Shown in pieces: positions 34,386 through 47,197 of a stretch of 64,000 nucleotides of DNA. The translations under genes were made by a program, and so were the position numbers. Under the pieces are notes generated by a model that saw only the letters and a list, made by a program, of their open reading frames with translations, was not told where the DNA came from and searched no databases. Source of the stretch: Marinifilum caeruleilacunae (GTDB taxonomy: Bacteria > Bacteroidota > Bacteroidia > Bacteroidales > Marinifilaceae); the NCBI RefSeq assembly GCF_013141825.1, contig NZ_RZNH01000017.1:1-64000 (forward strand), given 5' to 3'. Every line of letters starts with the position of its first letter. Position 1 is the stretch's first letter.

Positions 34386-36644
34386 ATGAAAAGTACTCCT
34401 TACATACTAATATTCATGCTGTTTGTAAGCTCATACAATCTATTTGCTCAAGGTGAGCTGAAAGATTATCAGGAAGCTGAAAAATGGCTTTGGAAAAATA
34501 TCGAAAGTAAAATTTACAAAAGCAATATCTACCCCAACTGGATTGGGAAAGGCGATTCCTTATGGTACAGCACCAAAACACGAAAAGGACAGGAATTTTT
34601 TCTTGTTGATATCAAAAACAAAAAACAGGAGGAGCTCTTCGATCATCAAAAAATGAGCGAAGCGCTAAGCACTTATACTGGTACAGAGTTAAAAGCTTAT
34701 GAACTCAAATTAAAACAGTTAAAGCTTAAGAATCAAAGCAAACTCGAGTTTGCTCTTGATACTTTCCTGCTTTCGGTCGATCTGAAAACTTACAATGTAT
34801 CGAAGCGAGAGAAAGAAAAAAAATATCGCAGTCAGGAACTGCTTTCACCAAACAAAGAGAAAATTGCTTTTATTAAAGATTATAACCTATTCCTAAAATC
34901 GGGAGATGAAGAGAAACAATTGACTACTGATGGGAATGCAGAATTGAGTTATGGAACCTCAATTTCTTGGTATTTCGTGAAAAACGAAAGTCAGAACCAA
35001 AAAATGGAATACGAGATTGATGCCTATTGGTCGCCTGACTCACGATACCTGATTTGTGCAAAATACAACCGAAAGCATACACAAAAGTTGTTCATGTACA
35101 AATCGACTCCGAAAGAAGGGTTCAGAGCCGAAGTGTATTCCTACGAAAGACCCATTGCCGGCGATAAAGACCTGACAAGGGTTTCCTATGTGGTTTTTGA
35201 TACACAAACAGGCAAAACCATAGATTGTGATCTTCCTGAAAACGCCACTTTCCTGGAGTATGGATTTCAGTGGAAATCGAACACAAGAGCATATACACTT
35301 CGCTATTATAGAGGTTATCAGAAAAGAGAACTCATAGAGTTGGATGTGGCAACGGGTAAGAGCAGAAGCATCGTTTCGGAAACTGCAGATACTTACGTTG
35401 ATCCAAACATGCACATTTACAAAGTGAACAAAGAGTCTGATGATGTGATTTGGACGTCGGAAAAGGATGGCTGGCATCACTTGTATCGCTATAGTTATGA
35501 ATCAGCAAGTTTAAAAAATCAGATCACGAAAGGAGAATTTGTAGTAAGAGAAATTTGCAAAGTGGATTACAAAAAGAAAAAAATCTACTTCAGAGCAAAT
35601 GGAAAGGAAGAAGGAGATCCATACTACACCTACCTCTACTCCATTAATTTTGATGGAAGCGGAATGAAACTCTTATCGCCAGAGAATGCATTTCATAGCT
35701 GCAGAATAAGTCCAAACGGCAAATATATTTTCGACAATTATTCTCGTGTTGATCTTCCCGATCGATTTGTAATCAGAAGTGCTAAAAGTGGGAAAAGGGT
35801 GATGGATATTGCTGAAACCGATATCCAGGACATTCTAAAAATGGGTTGGAAAGCTCCCGAAATGTACTCGGTAAAGGGCCGTGACAATGAAACCGATATT
35901 TATGGTGTGATTTACAGACCATTTAATTTGGATGCTACAAAAACCTACCCTGTTCTTGATGGCACCTACTCGGGACCACAAACCATACGCACTCCAAAAA
36001 CTTTTCGCCGCGGCCTAATTAATATGGATGTGCCAATGGCTCAGATTGGTTTTGTTGTGGTAACAGTTGATGGTATGGGATCTGCCTTCAGATCGAAAAA
36101 ATTTCACGATGTTTCCTATAAAAACCTTGGGGATATTGGGGCACCTGATCATATCAAAGCCATTAAAGACCTGGCAAAAAAATATCCATACATGGATATA
36201 GAAAATGTTGGGATTTATGGCCATTCTGCTGGAGGTTACGATGCTACTCATGCATTACTGGCTCATCCTGATTTCTACAAAGTTGGTGTTTCATCAGCAG
36301 GGAATCATGACCACAGAAGTGCAAAGGCCTGGTGGCCCGAATTGTACATGGGTTTCCCTGCAGGAAAACATTACGATGAACAGTCAAACTTTTTTATGGC
36401 AGACAAGCTGGAAGGAAAGCTATTATTGGTTCATGGAAATATGGATAACAATGTAAATCCGGCTGCTTCTATTCGAATGGCCGATGAGCTGATTAAAGCC
36501 AATAAGGATTTTGAATTGATTCTTCTGCCCGGCAAAGATCATGGAACTTGTTATTACGATACATATTTTATTCGCAAACGCTGGGACTTCTTTGTAAATT
36601 ACCTGATGCACAAACATGCTCCAAAAGAGTTCAAAATTAACTAA
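34386..36644 (+). CDS. S9 family prolyl dipeptidyl peptidase (DPP-IV-like)
   Basis: A serine exopeptidase that releases dipeptides, typically Xaa-Pro, from peptide N termini. It has 752 residues with a signal peptide ending L-F-A-Q. An N-terminal beta-propeller (to about 490) includes A-Y-W-S-P-D-S-R, and a C-terminal alpha/beta-hydrolase domain follows. The catalytic triad is S614 (Y-G-H-S-A-G-G), D687 (H-G-N-M-D-N-N-V) and H719 (P-G-K-D-H-G-T). The nucleophile elbow G-H-S-A-G-G departs from the G-W-S-Y-G-G of classical DPP-IV, so substrate preference may differ. Periplasmic. It follows the reductase gene by 1 base and precedes the dehydratase gene by 10 bases, so they are one operon. Confidence 0.9.
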   Translation: MKSTPYILIFMLFVSSYNLFAQGELKDYQEAEKWLWKNIESKIYKSNIYPNWIGKGDSLWYSTKTRKGQEFFLVDIKNKKQEELFDHQKMSEALSTYTGTELKAYELKLKQLKLKNQSKLEFALDTFLLSVDLKTYNVSKREKEKKYRSQELLSPNKEKIAFIKDYNLFLKSGDEEKQLTTDGNAELSYGTSISWYFVKNESQNQKMEYEIDAYWSPDSRYLICAKYNRKHTQKLFMYKSTPKEGFRAEVYSYERPIAGDKDLTRVSYVVFDTQTGKTIDCDLPENATFLEYGFQWKSNTRAYTLRYYRGYQKRELIELDVATGKSRSIVSETADTYVDPNMHIYKVNKESDDVIWTSEKDGWHHLYRYSYESASLKNQITKGEFVVREICKVDYKKKKIYFRANGKEEGDPYYTYLYSINFDGSGMKLLSPENAFHSCRISPNGKYIFDNYSRVDLPDRFVIRSAKSGKRVMDIAETDIQDILKMGWKAPEMYSVKGRDNETDIYGVIYRPFNLDATKTYPVLDGTYSGPQTIRTPKTFRRGLINMDVPMAQIGFVVVTVDGMGSAFRSKKFHDVSYKNLGDIGAPDHIKAIKDLAKKYPYMDIENVGIYGHSAGGYDATHALLAHPDFYKVGVSSAGNHDHRSAKAWWPELYMGFPAGKHYDEQSNFFMADKLEGKLLLVHGNMDNNVNPAASIRMADELIKANKDFELILLPGKDHGTCYYDTYFIRKRWDFFVNYLMHKHAPKEFKIN

Positions 36645-36654
36645 TCGATTGGCT

Positions 36655-37695
36655 ATGAAAATTACAGATAATTGGAAGTGGCAAGCTCCACAGGATTGGT
36701 TAAAAATTAAAACCATTGATCTTCATACAGGAGGCGAGCCTTTAAGAGTATACACCAGTGGTCTACCTGAAATAAAAGGAAATACCATCCTGGAAAAGAG
36801 ACGATATTTTAGAGATCATTTCGATTACATTAGAACGGGAACCATGTGGGAACCTCGCGGACATGCAGATATGTACGGAGCGATTATTACCGAAGCAACT
36901 ACTGATGATGGTGATTTTGGTACCTTCTTTCTGCACAACGAAGGTTACAGCACCATGTGTGGCCATGCCATGATCGCACTGGTTACATTGGTTTTAGATA
37001 CCGGAATGATTGTGCGCGATGAGCAAAATCCGATCATTAAAATTGATGCGCCTCCGGGTAGAATTACCTGTAAAGCATTTCGAAAAAACGGAAAAGTTGA
37101 AAAGGTGAGTTTTCAGAACGTTCCTTCTTTTATGCCTTTAAAAGATCAAATTGTTGATGTTCCCGGAATTGGGAAAGTAAAATTTGATATTGGCTATGGT
37201 GGTGCTTTTTATGCCTATGTGCAAGCCGAAGATTTGGGTTTACAACTGGATGAAAAGGATTACAACCGATTGATTGATTATGGCCGAAAAATCAAATATG
37301 CTGTTATGGATCAGTTTGAAATCAAACATCCTATCGAAGAAGATCTGAGTTTCCTGTATGGAACCATTTTCATTGGAGAAGCCAAAGACCCAAAACATCA
37401 CAGTAGGAACGTGTGCATTTTTGCCGAGGGCGAAGTAGATCGCTCTTCAACAGGTTCGGGTGTTAGCGGCCGAGCAGCCATCCATTTTGCCAAAGGAGAG
37501 TTAGCCATGAATGAGGAGATTATCATTGAGAGTATTCTGGGAACATGTATGAGTGTGAAAGTTCTGGAAACTTGTAATTACGAAGGCATTGATGCCATTA
37601 TCCCGGAAGTGAGCGGAACTGCCTCCATTACGGGGCAAAATGAATTCTATTTCGATCCTAATGATCCATTAAAGGATGGATTTATTTTCAGATAA
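36655..37695 (+). CDS. trans-3-hydroxy-L-proline dehydratase (proline racemase superfamily)
   Basis: Dehydrates trans-3-hydroxy-L-proline to delta1-pyrroline-2-carboxylate. It has 346 residues from ATG 36655; the frame starts earlier at 36616 but those residues overlap the previous gene. Family motifs are D-L-H-T-G-G-E-P and, at the first catalytic site, M-C-G-H (C102). The second site reads D-R-S-S-T-G-S-G-V-S-G-R: Thr (T266) stands where proline racemases and 4-hydroxyproline epimerases have Cys. This Cys/Thr pair is the known signature of the dehydratase (in human L3HYPDH, Cys104 and Thr273, from memory). Cytoplasmic, no signal peptide. Its product would be reduced to proline by the OCD-family enzyme encoded upstream. 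Confidence 0.88.
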   Translation: MKITDNWKWQAPQDWLKIKTIDLHTGGEPLRVYTSGLPEIKGNTILEKRRYFRDHFDYIRTGTMWEPRGHADMYGAIITEATTDDGDFGTFFLHNEGYSTMCGHAMIALVTLVLDTGMIVRDEQNPIIKIDAPPGRITCKAFRKNGKVEKVSFQNVPSFMPLKDQIVDVPGIGKVKFDIGYGGAFYAYVQAEDLGLQLDEKDYNRLIDYGRKIKYAVMDQFEIKHPIEEDLSFLYGTIFIGEAKDPKHHSRNVCIFAEGEVDRSSTGSGVSGRAAIHFAKGELAMNEEIIIESILGTCMSVKVLETCNYEGIDAIIPEVSGTASITGQNEFYFDPNDPLKDGFIFR

Positions 37696-37710
37696 TAACA
37701 AAAACGAATC

Positions 37711-39006
37711 ATGAACAAACTAAGAACTAAAATTTTCTCACTTCTCTTTGTACTAAGCATTGGTCTTGCTGCATGTACTCAACCAAAGAGCCTGGTAGAG
37801 CGACTTGAACAGCTGCCCGATGTAACAGTGCAAAAAATAAGCGGAGATACAAGCTACACAGAATATTACGAGCTATACTTTACGCAGCCTTTAGATCATG
37901 AAAACCCTGAAGCCGGAACTTTCAAACAAAGAGTTCTGTTGGGACATCATGCCATTGAAAAACCAATGGTGGTTGAAATTCAGGGATACAATATCTGGAC
38001 CGAAAGAGCCGGAGAATTAAGCAAGCTTTTGGATGCCAACCAGCTTACCATTGAGCATCGATATTTTAAAAATTCAATGCCTGATAGTCTTGATTGGAAA
38101 TATCTGAACATTAAACAAGCTGCAGCTGATCAACACAAAGTGATACAGGCACTGAAGAATATTTATCAGAACAAATGGATTACCACAGGAATTAGCAAGG
38201 GTGGACAAACCACAATTTACCACCGCTTTTTCTATCCAAATGATGTGGATGTAAGTGTGCCTTATGTAGCACCTCATAACCTGGCTCGTGAAGACAAAAG
38301 AATTCACGAACACCTTGCCAGTGTTGGCAGTAAGGAATGCCGTGATAAAATTTATGACTTTCAATTGGCCTGTTTCAAAAACAAGAAAAACATGCTTCCA
38401 TTGGCAAAAGCTCATGCCGAAGAAAAAGGCTATTCTTTCTCGATGGGACTTGAAAAAGCGCTTGACCTATCCATTTTGGAATATTCGTTTGCCTTCTGGC
38501 AATGGGGAGGAACAAAATGTGAAGACATTCCTTCTTCTGATACTGAAGCTTCAGTATTATTCCAACACCTGGTACGCGTTTCGGGTATGGATTTCTTCGA
38601 CGAGATCAGTCTAAAGCCTAGCCTTGCTTTCTACCACCAGGCATTGAGCCAAATTGGCATGTACAGCTATGAGATAGAACCCTTCAAGGCATATTTGGAC
38701 TATGAAGAGGATTTGACTTTTGATCATGTTTTCCCAAATGAACCAATCAGGAAATTTAATCCGGAAGCCATGATTGAAGTGAACCAATGGCTTCAATCTG
38801 ATGCAGAAAGAATGCTTTTCATTTATGGTGAATGGGATACCTGGTCGGCTACAGCTGTTGATCTAAAAGAGAATACTAAATGTAAGAAATTTGTGAACCC
38901 GGAAGGGGCGCATGGCACCCGCATAAGACACTTTCCTCCTGAAATGAAAAAGGAGATTATCAAGACATTGGAGAAATGGCTGGAGATGCCAATTGCCAAT
39001 GAATAA
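37711..39006 (+). CDS. S37-like prolyl (tripeptidyl) aminopeptidase, lipoprotein
   Basis: A serine peptidase of the S37 family, related to Streptomyces prolyl tri/tetrapeptidyl aminopeptidases. It has 431 residues with a lipobox ending L-A-A-C (C22). The body begins with Y-E-L-Y-F-T-Q-P-L-D-H, typical of S28/S37 enzymes. The nucleophile Ser162 lies in T-G-I-S-K-G-G; the likely acid is in Y-G-E-W-D-T-W and the likely His in P-E-G-A-H-G-T-R. Periplasmic or outer-membrane location. It follows the dehydratase gene by 15 bases in the same operon. The exact cleavage unit is from family knowledge. Confidence 0.85.
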   Translation: MNKLRTKIFSLLFVLSIGLAACTQPKSLVERLEQLPDVTVQKISGDTSYTEYYELYFTQPLDHENPEAGTFKQRVLLGHHAIEKPMVVEIQGYNIWTERAGELSKLLDANQLTIEHRYFKNSMPDSLDWKYLNIKQAAADQHKVIQALKNIYQNKWITTGISKGGQTTIYHRFFYPNDVDVSVPYVAPHNLAREDKRIHEHLASVGSKECRDKIYDFQLACFKNKKNMLPLAKAHAEEKGYSFSMGLEKALDLSILEYSFAFWQWGGTKCEDIPSSDTEASVLFQHLVRVSGMDFFDEISLKPSLAFYHQALSQIGMYSYEIEPFKAYLDYEEDLTFDHVFPNEPIRKFNPEAMIEVNQWLQSDAERMLFIYGEWDTWSATAVDLKENTKCKKFVNPEGAHGTRIRHFPPEMKKEIIKTLEKWLEMPIANE

Positions 39007-39076
39007 TTAGCAATGAATGATTAAAAACAGAGAACTTGAGATAACATACAGCTTCTCGAAACCAATTTCTGAAAAG

Positions 39077-40705
39077 ATGAAAAAACTAATCATACTAACA
39101 ATTTTTGCTTGCCTGATACTTCCGAAAAGTCATGCATGTACCGATATTGTAGCCGGTAAAAAAGCAACAGTAGATGGTTCTGTAATTACTTCGCATACTT
39201 ATGGTGGTAACGATACCAGGATAAGAGTGGTACATGGTAAGAAATTTCCTGCTGGTTCTAAAGCACCTGTGTACTACGGACTGCAAGAGATCAATGGCGG
39301 ACTGGAAGAATATGGCGAAATTCTGGGCTATGTGCCACAGGTTCAACAAACCTACACCTATTTCCATTCTGCCTACTCGCACATGAATGAGTTTCAGTTG
39401 GCAATTGCAGAAAGTACCTTGAGCCAGAAGAAAGAACTACAGGTTGACAGAGATTCTGGCAAGCAGATCATGACAGTAGAGCAAGCTCAGATTTTTGCTC
39501 TACAAAGATGCAAAACAGCTCGTGAAGCGATTAAGCTGATTACTTCGCTGATGGAGGAATATGGTTTTCTGCCTTCCTGCGGACCAGAATCGGAAGCACT
39601 ATGTATTGCAGATCCTGACGAAGTATGGGTATTGGAAATTGTAGCGGTTGGAAAAGACTGGGAGCCAAATTCAGGCAAATCGGGAGCCATTTGGGCTGCG
39701 CAAAGAGTACCCGACGATCATATTGCCATTGTACCCAACTGGAGCATTATCAAGGAGATTGATTTAAGTCAACCTGAATGGTTCATGGCTTCGAAGAACT
39801 ACAAGCAAGTAGCCATCGATCATGGATGGTACGATCCGAAATCGGGGAAACCATTTATCTGGCAGGAAGCCTACAGCCCAACATTGCGTGAATGGTCGAG
39901 CGGAAGATTCTGGCTATTTTACTCAAAATATGCACCGAATTACAAAGACTGGCCTGATCGTAAATTGAGCGATCCGTTTACCGGACAAGATGCCTATCAT
40001 CAATATGTTGAAGATATTTCTATCTACCCTTTTTCTGTGAAGCCGGAGAAAAAAATATCTGTTCGGGATATTATGGAATTCCAGCGCTCTACCTTCGAAG
40101 GAACCATTTACGACAAAACATCGGATCCCGATTGGTATATACCTAACAAGGAAGGCAAATTGGTGAAAAGTCCACTAACTACTCCTTTCCCAACAAAGGC
40201 AATGCGCGAATTACTCGATATTACCAATCGTAGAAATGTATCTAAAGGTAATTATGGTATGATTTGCCAGCTGCGATCATGGCTGCCAGATCCTATAGGT
40301 GGGATTTACTGGGTATTCCAGGATAACCAGTATACTTCGCCATATGTTCCAATTTATTGTGGAACGCAGGAAATTCATGAGTCTTATAAAATTTATGACC
40401 CGAACCAGTACGATCCAAGATCGGCTCGCTGGGCCATCGATTTTGTGGATAACCTGCTCTATTTAAGATGGCAGGATGCTGTACAGGATATGTTTACAAT
40501 GAGAGAGCCATTGCAAGAAGATTTTTTCAAGCAGATTGAAGAAAATGACAAGCAAGCCAAAAAACTATATGATAAAAGCCCTAAAAAGGCGAAGGAATTC
40601 CTGACCGAAAAGTGTCATGAAAACATGCAAAAAGTGTTGGATGTATACAATGAAATCAGGAATACATTAATTACCAAATACACAAACAACAAACACGGAT
40701 CGTAA
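39077..40705 (+). CDS. C69 family dipeptidase
   Basis: An N-terminal nucleophile dipeptidase (PepD/U34 family), 542 residues from ATG 39077; the frame begins at 39017 but the extra 20 residues spoil the signal peptide. The signal ends K-S-H-A and is followed by C21 in C-T-D-I-V-A-G-K-K-A-T-V-D-G-S. Removing the signal peptide would expose Cys as the catalytic N-terminal nucleophile, as expected for C69. Further conserved stretches are A-Y-S-H-M-N-E-F-Q-L-A-I-A-E-S-T and P-E-S-E-A-L-C-I-A-D-P-D-E-V-W-V-L-E-I. Periplasmic. Last gene of the prolyl-peptide operon, with a strong terminator after it. Confidence 0.92.
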   Translation: MKKLIILTIFACLILPKSHACTDIVAGKKATVDGSVITSHTYGGNDTRIRVVHGKKFPAGSKAPVYYGLQEINGGLEEYGEILGYVPQVQQTYTYFHSAYSHMNEFQLAIAESTLSQKKELQVDRDSGKQIMTVEQAQIFALQRCKTAREAIKLITSLMEEYGFLPSCGPESEALCIADPDEVWVLEIVAVGKDWEPNSGKSGAIWAAQRVPDDHIAIVPNWSIIKEIDLSQPEWFMASKNYKQVAIDHGWYDPKSGKPFIWQEAYSPTLREWSSGRFWLFYSKYAPNYKDWPDRKLSDPFTGQDAYHQYVEDISIYPFSVKPEKKISVRDIMEFQRSTFEGTIYDKTSDPDWYIPNKEGKLVKSPLTTPFPTKAMRELLDITNRRNVSKGNYGMICQLRSWLPDPIGGIYWVFQDNQYTSPYVPIYCGTQEIHESYKIYDPNQYDPRSARWAIDFVDNLLYLRWQDAVQDMFTMREPLQEDFFKQIEENDKQAKKLYDKSPKKAKEFLTEKCHENMQKVLDVYNEIRNTLITKYTNNKHGS

Positions 40706-40721
40706 AGATCCACACTTCATG

Positions 40722-40771
40722 AAAAGGGCAATCCGGTTAGGGTTGTGGTAATTGTTACCGGATTCCCTTTT
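40722..40771 (+). terminator. Terminator of the prolyl-peptide operon
   Basis: Arms of about 15 bases (AAAAGGGcAATCCGGT with ACCGGATTcCCTTTT) with one C-C mismatch. A T-rich tail follows. Strong stem for the sequence composition. Confidence 0.8.
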
Positions 40772-40848
40772 CTACTCAAACTTTAAATTATTAAACGCAA
40801 ATAGACATGTGTTTTGGAAAGAAAAACATTGCCATGTCTGAGATCTAA

Positions 40849-44004
<3,156 letters not shown>

Positions 44005-44108
44005 AAGTAACACTTTGTCGGATCTCTTAGGATTCGGCAGAGTTAATCTATTATCAGATATACAAAATATTGATTTTATATCCCCGAAAGGGGGCAACAA
44101 ATAATACA

Positions 44109-46142
44109 ATGAAACTTACATACATTAGTTTAATTGCAGGCATTATTTCTCTTTCATCCTGCCTGAATCCTTCGGCAGGTAAAAAGGAGAAGCAAGCAGT
44201 AGATTTTCAGGAGCAGTACAGCAATGTGCTCAATATACAAGGGATTCCGGCAAAACAATATGATTTAAAACCTTTTGGTTTTTCTGATTTAGGTGCGTGG
44301 CACGGATATGCTTTGCCACATCAGGACAGTACAGATTACTATGGAGGATTTGCGGGTCCGTTGAGCATGAAAATGTGGGGACAATGGTTGGGCAAAAACC
44401 TATCTCAACTGGTATTGACCGATGCGACTACAAATCAGCAAATAGATTTGACCAAGGCAAAAGCTGAAATGATTTACAAACCAGGAATGCTGCAGCAAAA
44501 ATTACAGTTGCCAAAACTTACAATAGACATTCAGCTTGTATTTGCCAGCAACAGAACTTCGCTGATTCACACTTCGGTGCTCAACACTTCGAAAGAGGAA
44601 AAGCAAATTAAAATAGGCTGGAAAGGGCAATTGTTCGAGAAAGAGTTGCAATTGGCCAAGAATGCAAATGGAGTTCAGGTAAACTACGAAAAAAGTGATG
44701 AGATTTTCCTGATTCAAAACCAGGATAAAAAAGAAGTGAGCATTACCAAAGACAAGCTTTCTTACCAAATGGACCTGAAGGAAGTTCAATCATTAAAAGC
44801 TGGCGAAAAAACTGTAGTTACACTTCTTCACTCCCATTATTTTAACGAGCAGGAAAAACTTGCCGAAGCCGGACTTTTAAAAACTTATTTGAGTAATCCT
44901 GAACAAGTTTTTACGGATAATAAATTGCGTTGGAACGGATATTTAAGCGAAGCTTTAAGCAGTGAAACTGAACTGTTAGAGCAGGAAAAAAACAGACGCC
45001 TTGCCGTAAAATGTGTTCAAACCTTACTCACCAACTGGCGCTCTCCTGCCGGCGATTTACAGCACGATGGAGTATTTCCTTCGGCGGCATATCAAGGTTT
45101 TTACGGATTTTGGTCGTGGGATAGCTGGAAACAGGCAGTTGCATTGGTTCGTTTTAATCCTGAACTGGCAAAAAGCAATATCCTGTCTATGTTTCAATAC
45201 CAGGATGAAATGGGAATGGTAGCAGATTGTGTGTACTTCGATCCGAGAGAAAACAACTGGAGAGACACCAAAGCACCATTGGCAGCATGGGCGGTTCTGG
45301 AAATTTACAAGAAAACCAATGACCTGGATTTTGTTCGAAACATGTATCCTAAATTGGTAAAATACCATGAGTGGTGGTACCAATATCGCGATCACGATCA
45401 GAATGGTTTATGTGAATATGGCTCGACCGATGGAACCATTATCGCTGCCAAGTGGGAAAGCGGTATGGACAATGCGGTGCGTTTCGACGATGCTAAAATG
45501 CTTCAGAATAACGATCATGGATGGTCGATGGATCAGGAATCGGTAGATTTAAATGCATACTTGTTTGCCGAAAAAGAACAATTGGCGCAGTTGGCCAGTT
45601 TGTTGGAAAAGAAAGAAGAAGCAAGAAACTTTTACGCACAGGCAAACCTATTGAAAGACAGAATTGCCAAAGAATTTTATGATGCTGATAAAGGATTCTT
45701 TTACGATAGAGCCATTAAAACAGGCAAATTATTAACTGTACAACAAGGACCGGAAGGTTGGATTCCTTTGTATACAAAAATCGCAAACCAGGAGCAGGCA
45801 AAGGGAGTTAAATCCTTATTAACAGACAGTACAAAGTTCGCAACTAAAGTCCCCTTTCCTACCCTGGTGGCCGATCATCACAAGTTTAATCCTTTAAAAG
45901 GATATTGGCGTGGCCCGGTGTGGTTAGATCAGGCTTACTTTGGGATTCAGGCTTTGAAAAACTACGGATACAAACAGGAAGCTGACGCATTAACACAAAA
46001 ACTACTGCACAATGCAGAAGGCTTATTGCAAGATGCTCCTATCCGTGAAAACTATCACCCAATTACTGGTGAGGGATTAAATGCAAATCATTTTTCGTGG
46101 TCGGCTGCACATTATTTAATGTTACTAACCGACGAAAATTAA
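44109..46142 (+). CDS. GH63-like (YgjK-type) glycoside hydrolase lipoprotein
   Basis: A probable inverting alpha-glycosidase of 677 residues. I start at ATG 44109, giving a lipoprotein signal ending L-S-S-C (C18); the frame is open from 44070. An N-terminal beta-sandwich (to about 270) is followed by an (alpha/alpha)6 barrel. Hallmarks shared with E. coli YgjK (GH63) are F-W-S-W-D-S-W-K, W-E-S-G-M-D-N (probable acid D454) and I-R-E-N-Y-H-P (probable base E647), then N-A-N-H-F-S-W-S-A-A-H. Location is periplasm or outer membrane. It is probably co-transcribed with the beta-galactosidase, suggesting a mixed alpha/beta-linked galactose- or glucose-containing oligosaccharide. The exact substrate is unknown. 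Confidence 0.8.
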   Translation: MKLTYISLIAGIISLSSCLNPSAGKKEKQAVDFQEQYSNVLNIQGIPAKQYDLKPFGFSDLGAWHGYALPHQDSTDYYGGFAGPLSMKMWGQWLGKNLSQLVLTDATTNQQIDLTKAKAEMIYKPGMLQQKLQLPKLTIDIQLVFASNRTSLIHTSVLNTSKEEKQIKIGWKGQLFEKELQLAKNANGVQVNYEKSDEIFLIQNQDKKEVSITKDKLSYQMDLKEVQSLKAGEKTVVTLLHSHYFNEQEKLAEAGLLKTYLSNPEQVFTDNKLRWNGYLSEALSSETELLEQEKNRRLAVKCVQTLLTNWRSPAGDLQHDGVFPSAAYQGFYGFWSWDSWKQAVALVRFNPELAKSNILSMFQYQDEMGMVADCVYFDPRENNWRDTKAPLAAWAVLEIYKKTNDLDFVRNMYPKLVKYHEWWYQYRDHDQNGLCEYGSTDGTIIAAKWESGMDNAVRFDDAKMLQNNDHGWSMDQESVDLNAYLFAEKEQLAQLASLLEKKEEARNFYAQANLLKDRIAKEFYDADKGFFYDRAIKTGKLLTVQQGPEGWIPLYTKIANQEQAKGVKSLLTDSTKFATKVPFPTLVADHHKFNPLKGYWRGPVWLDQAYFGIQALKNYGYKQEADALTQKLLHNAEGLLQDAPIRENYHPITGEGLNANHFSWSAAHYLMLLTDEN

Positions 46143-46165
46143 TAAAACAACAACAACAAACACCG

Positions 46166-46190
46166 CTCAATACATTTGAGCACATTTTTA
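46166..46190 (+). terminator. First terminator after the GH63-like gene
   Basis: GCTCAA pairs with TTGAGC around a 5-base loop, followed by ACATTTTT. Confidence 0.5.
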
Positions 46191-46222
46191 GTTTCTTAGT
46201 AGTAGAATAGTTAATTTGTGAT

Positions 46223-46261
46223 CACCTCGGTTTTCCTTTTGGAAGACTGGGGTGTTTTTTT
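46223..46261 (+). terminator. Second, stronger terminator after the GH63-like gene
   Basis: A 14-pair stem (including three G-U pairs) closes a short T-rich loop and runs into seven T. Tandem with the hairpin at 46166. Confidence 0.8.
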
Positions 46262-46353
46262 ATTAAACATTTACAAAACTTATCATTTGTTTTGACATAT
46301 GATTATTGTTACTTTAATTCCTTAAAAATCGACAAAACATCTATTTAAATTCT

Positions 46354-47187
46354 ATGAAACAAATTGAAACATGCAAATCCTGTGAAAATCGTAAATTCGA
46401 TACACAACAAGGGATTCTCTGCTCATTAACTGATGCCAAACCAATTTTTGAAGAGATTTGCTCCGACTATGTTCAAGATGAAAAAACGATCCAAAAAAAA
46501 CTGGAAGTCAGCAAATTCATCCTTCCTAATCAAAAGCTGGCTAATGCTCTAATGTGGGTGATGTGGTTGGTTCTTGCCACTCAATTATTGGGTATGCTGT
46601 CACACTACATGCAGTATAATTTGCTTACATCAGCTTTAAATGGTGAAACTGTAACCACACAAATGGCAGAAGACAATGATATCAGACATACATTAATTAT
46701 GCTGGTTCATTATTTAGCTTTTATTGGTTCAGCAGTTTTATTTGCCATATGGTTTTATCGAGGCTATAAAAATTACCATACCAGATTTAAACACCCCTCG
46801 TATAATAAAAGTTGGGCCATTTGGGGTTGGATTGTTCCCATTGCCAGCCTTTTTATTCCATACAAAATTATGAATGAGATGTATAATGATTCCAAAAAGA
46901 AACTGCTTGAATTCTCGGAGGATTACTCTTTTATCAACATGACAAGCTTAATTACTTTTTGGTGGGTACTATGGATTCTTTCAAACTTTGTGAGTAATAT
47001 CGTATCTAAATTCTTTGAAGACGAAGAGACAATACAAGGTTTAATTGATTACTCTATGGCCGAAATGATATTAGGAGTTTTCTTTATTCCTGCCGCTATT
47101 ATCACATTTAAACTAATCAAAGATTACTCTTTTATAGAAGAAAAATTAACAGCTTTTGAAGCTGAGGAATTGACCTTGCATTCTTAA
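46354..47187 (+). CDS. DUF4328-type membrane protein with N-terminal cysteine site
   Basis: A 277-residue protein of unknown function. The first 40 residues hold four cysteines (C7, C10, C23, C36; C-K-S-C, then I-L-C-S, then E-I-C-S), which look like a zinc-binding site on the cytoplasmic side. About five hydrophobic segments follow, with the stretch S-W-A-I-W-G-W-I-V-P-I-A-S-L-F-I-P-Y characteristic of DUF4328 proteins. Next to it, 10 bases downstream, is another small membrane protein gene, so the two may act together. No enzymatic motif seen. Confidence 0.75.
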   Translation: MKQIETCKSCENRKFDTQQGILCSLTDAKPIFEEICSDYVQDEKTIQKKLEVSKFILPNQKLANALMWVMWLVLATQLLGMLSHYMQYNLLTSALNGETVTTQMAEDNDIRHTLIMLVHYLAFIGSAVLFAIWFYRGYKNYHTRFKHPSYNKSWAIWGWIVPIASLFIPYKIMNEMYNDSKKKLLEFSEDYSFINMTSLITFWWVLWILSNFVSNIVSKFFEDEETIQGLIDYSMAEMILGVFFIPAAIITFKLIKDYSFIEEKLTAFEAEELTLHS

Positions 47188-47197
47188 TCTTATTTCA

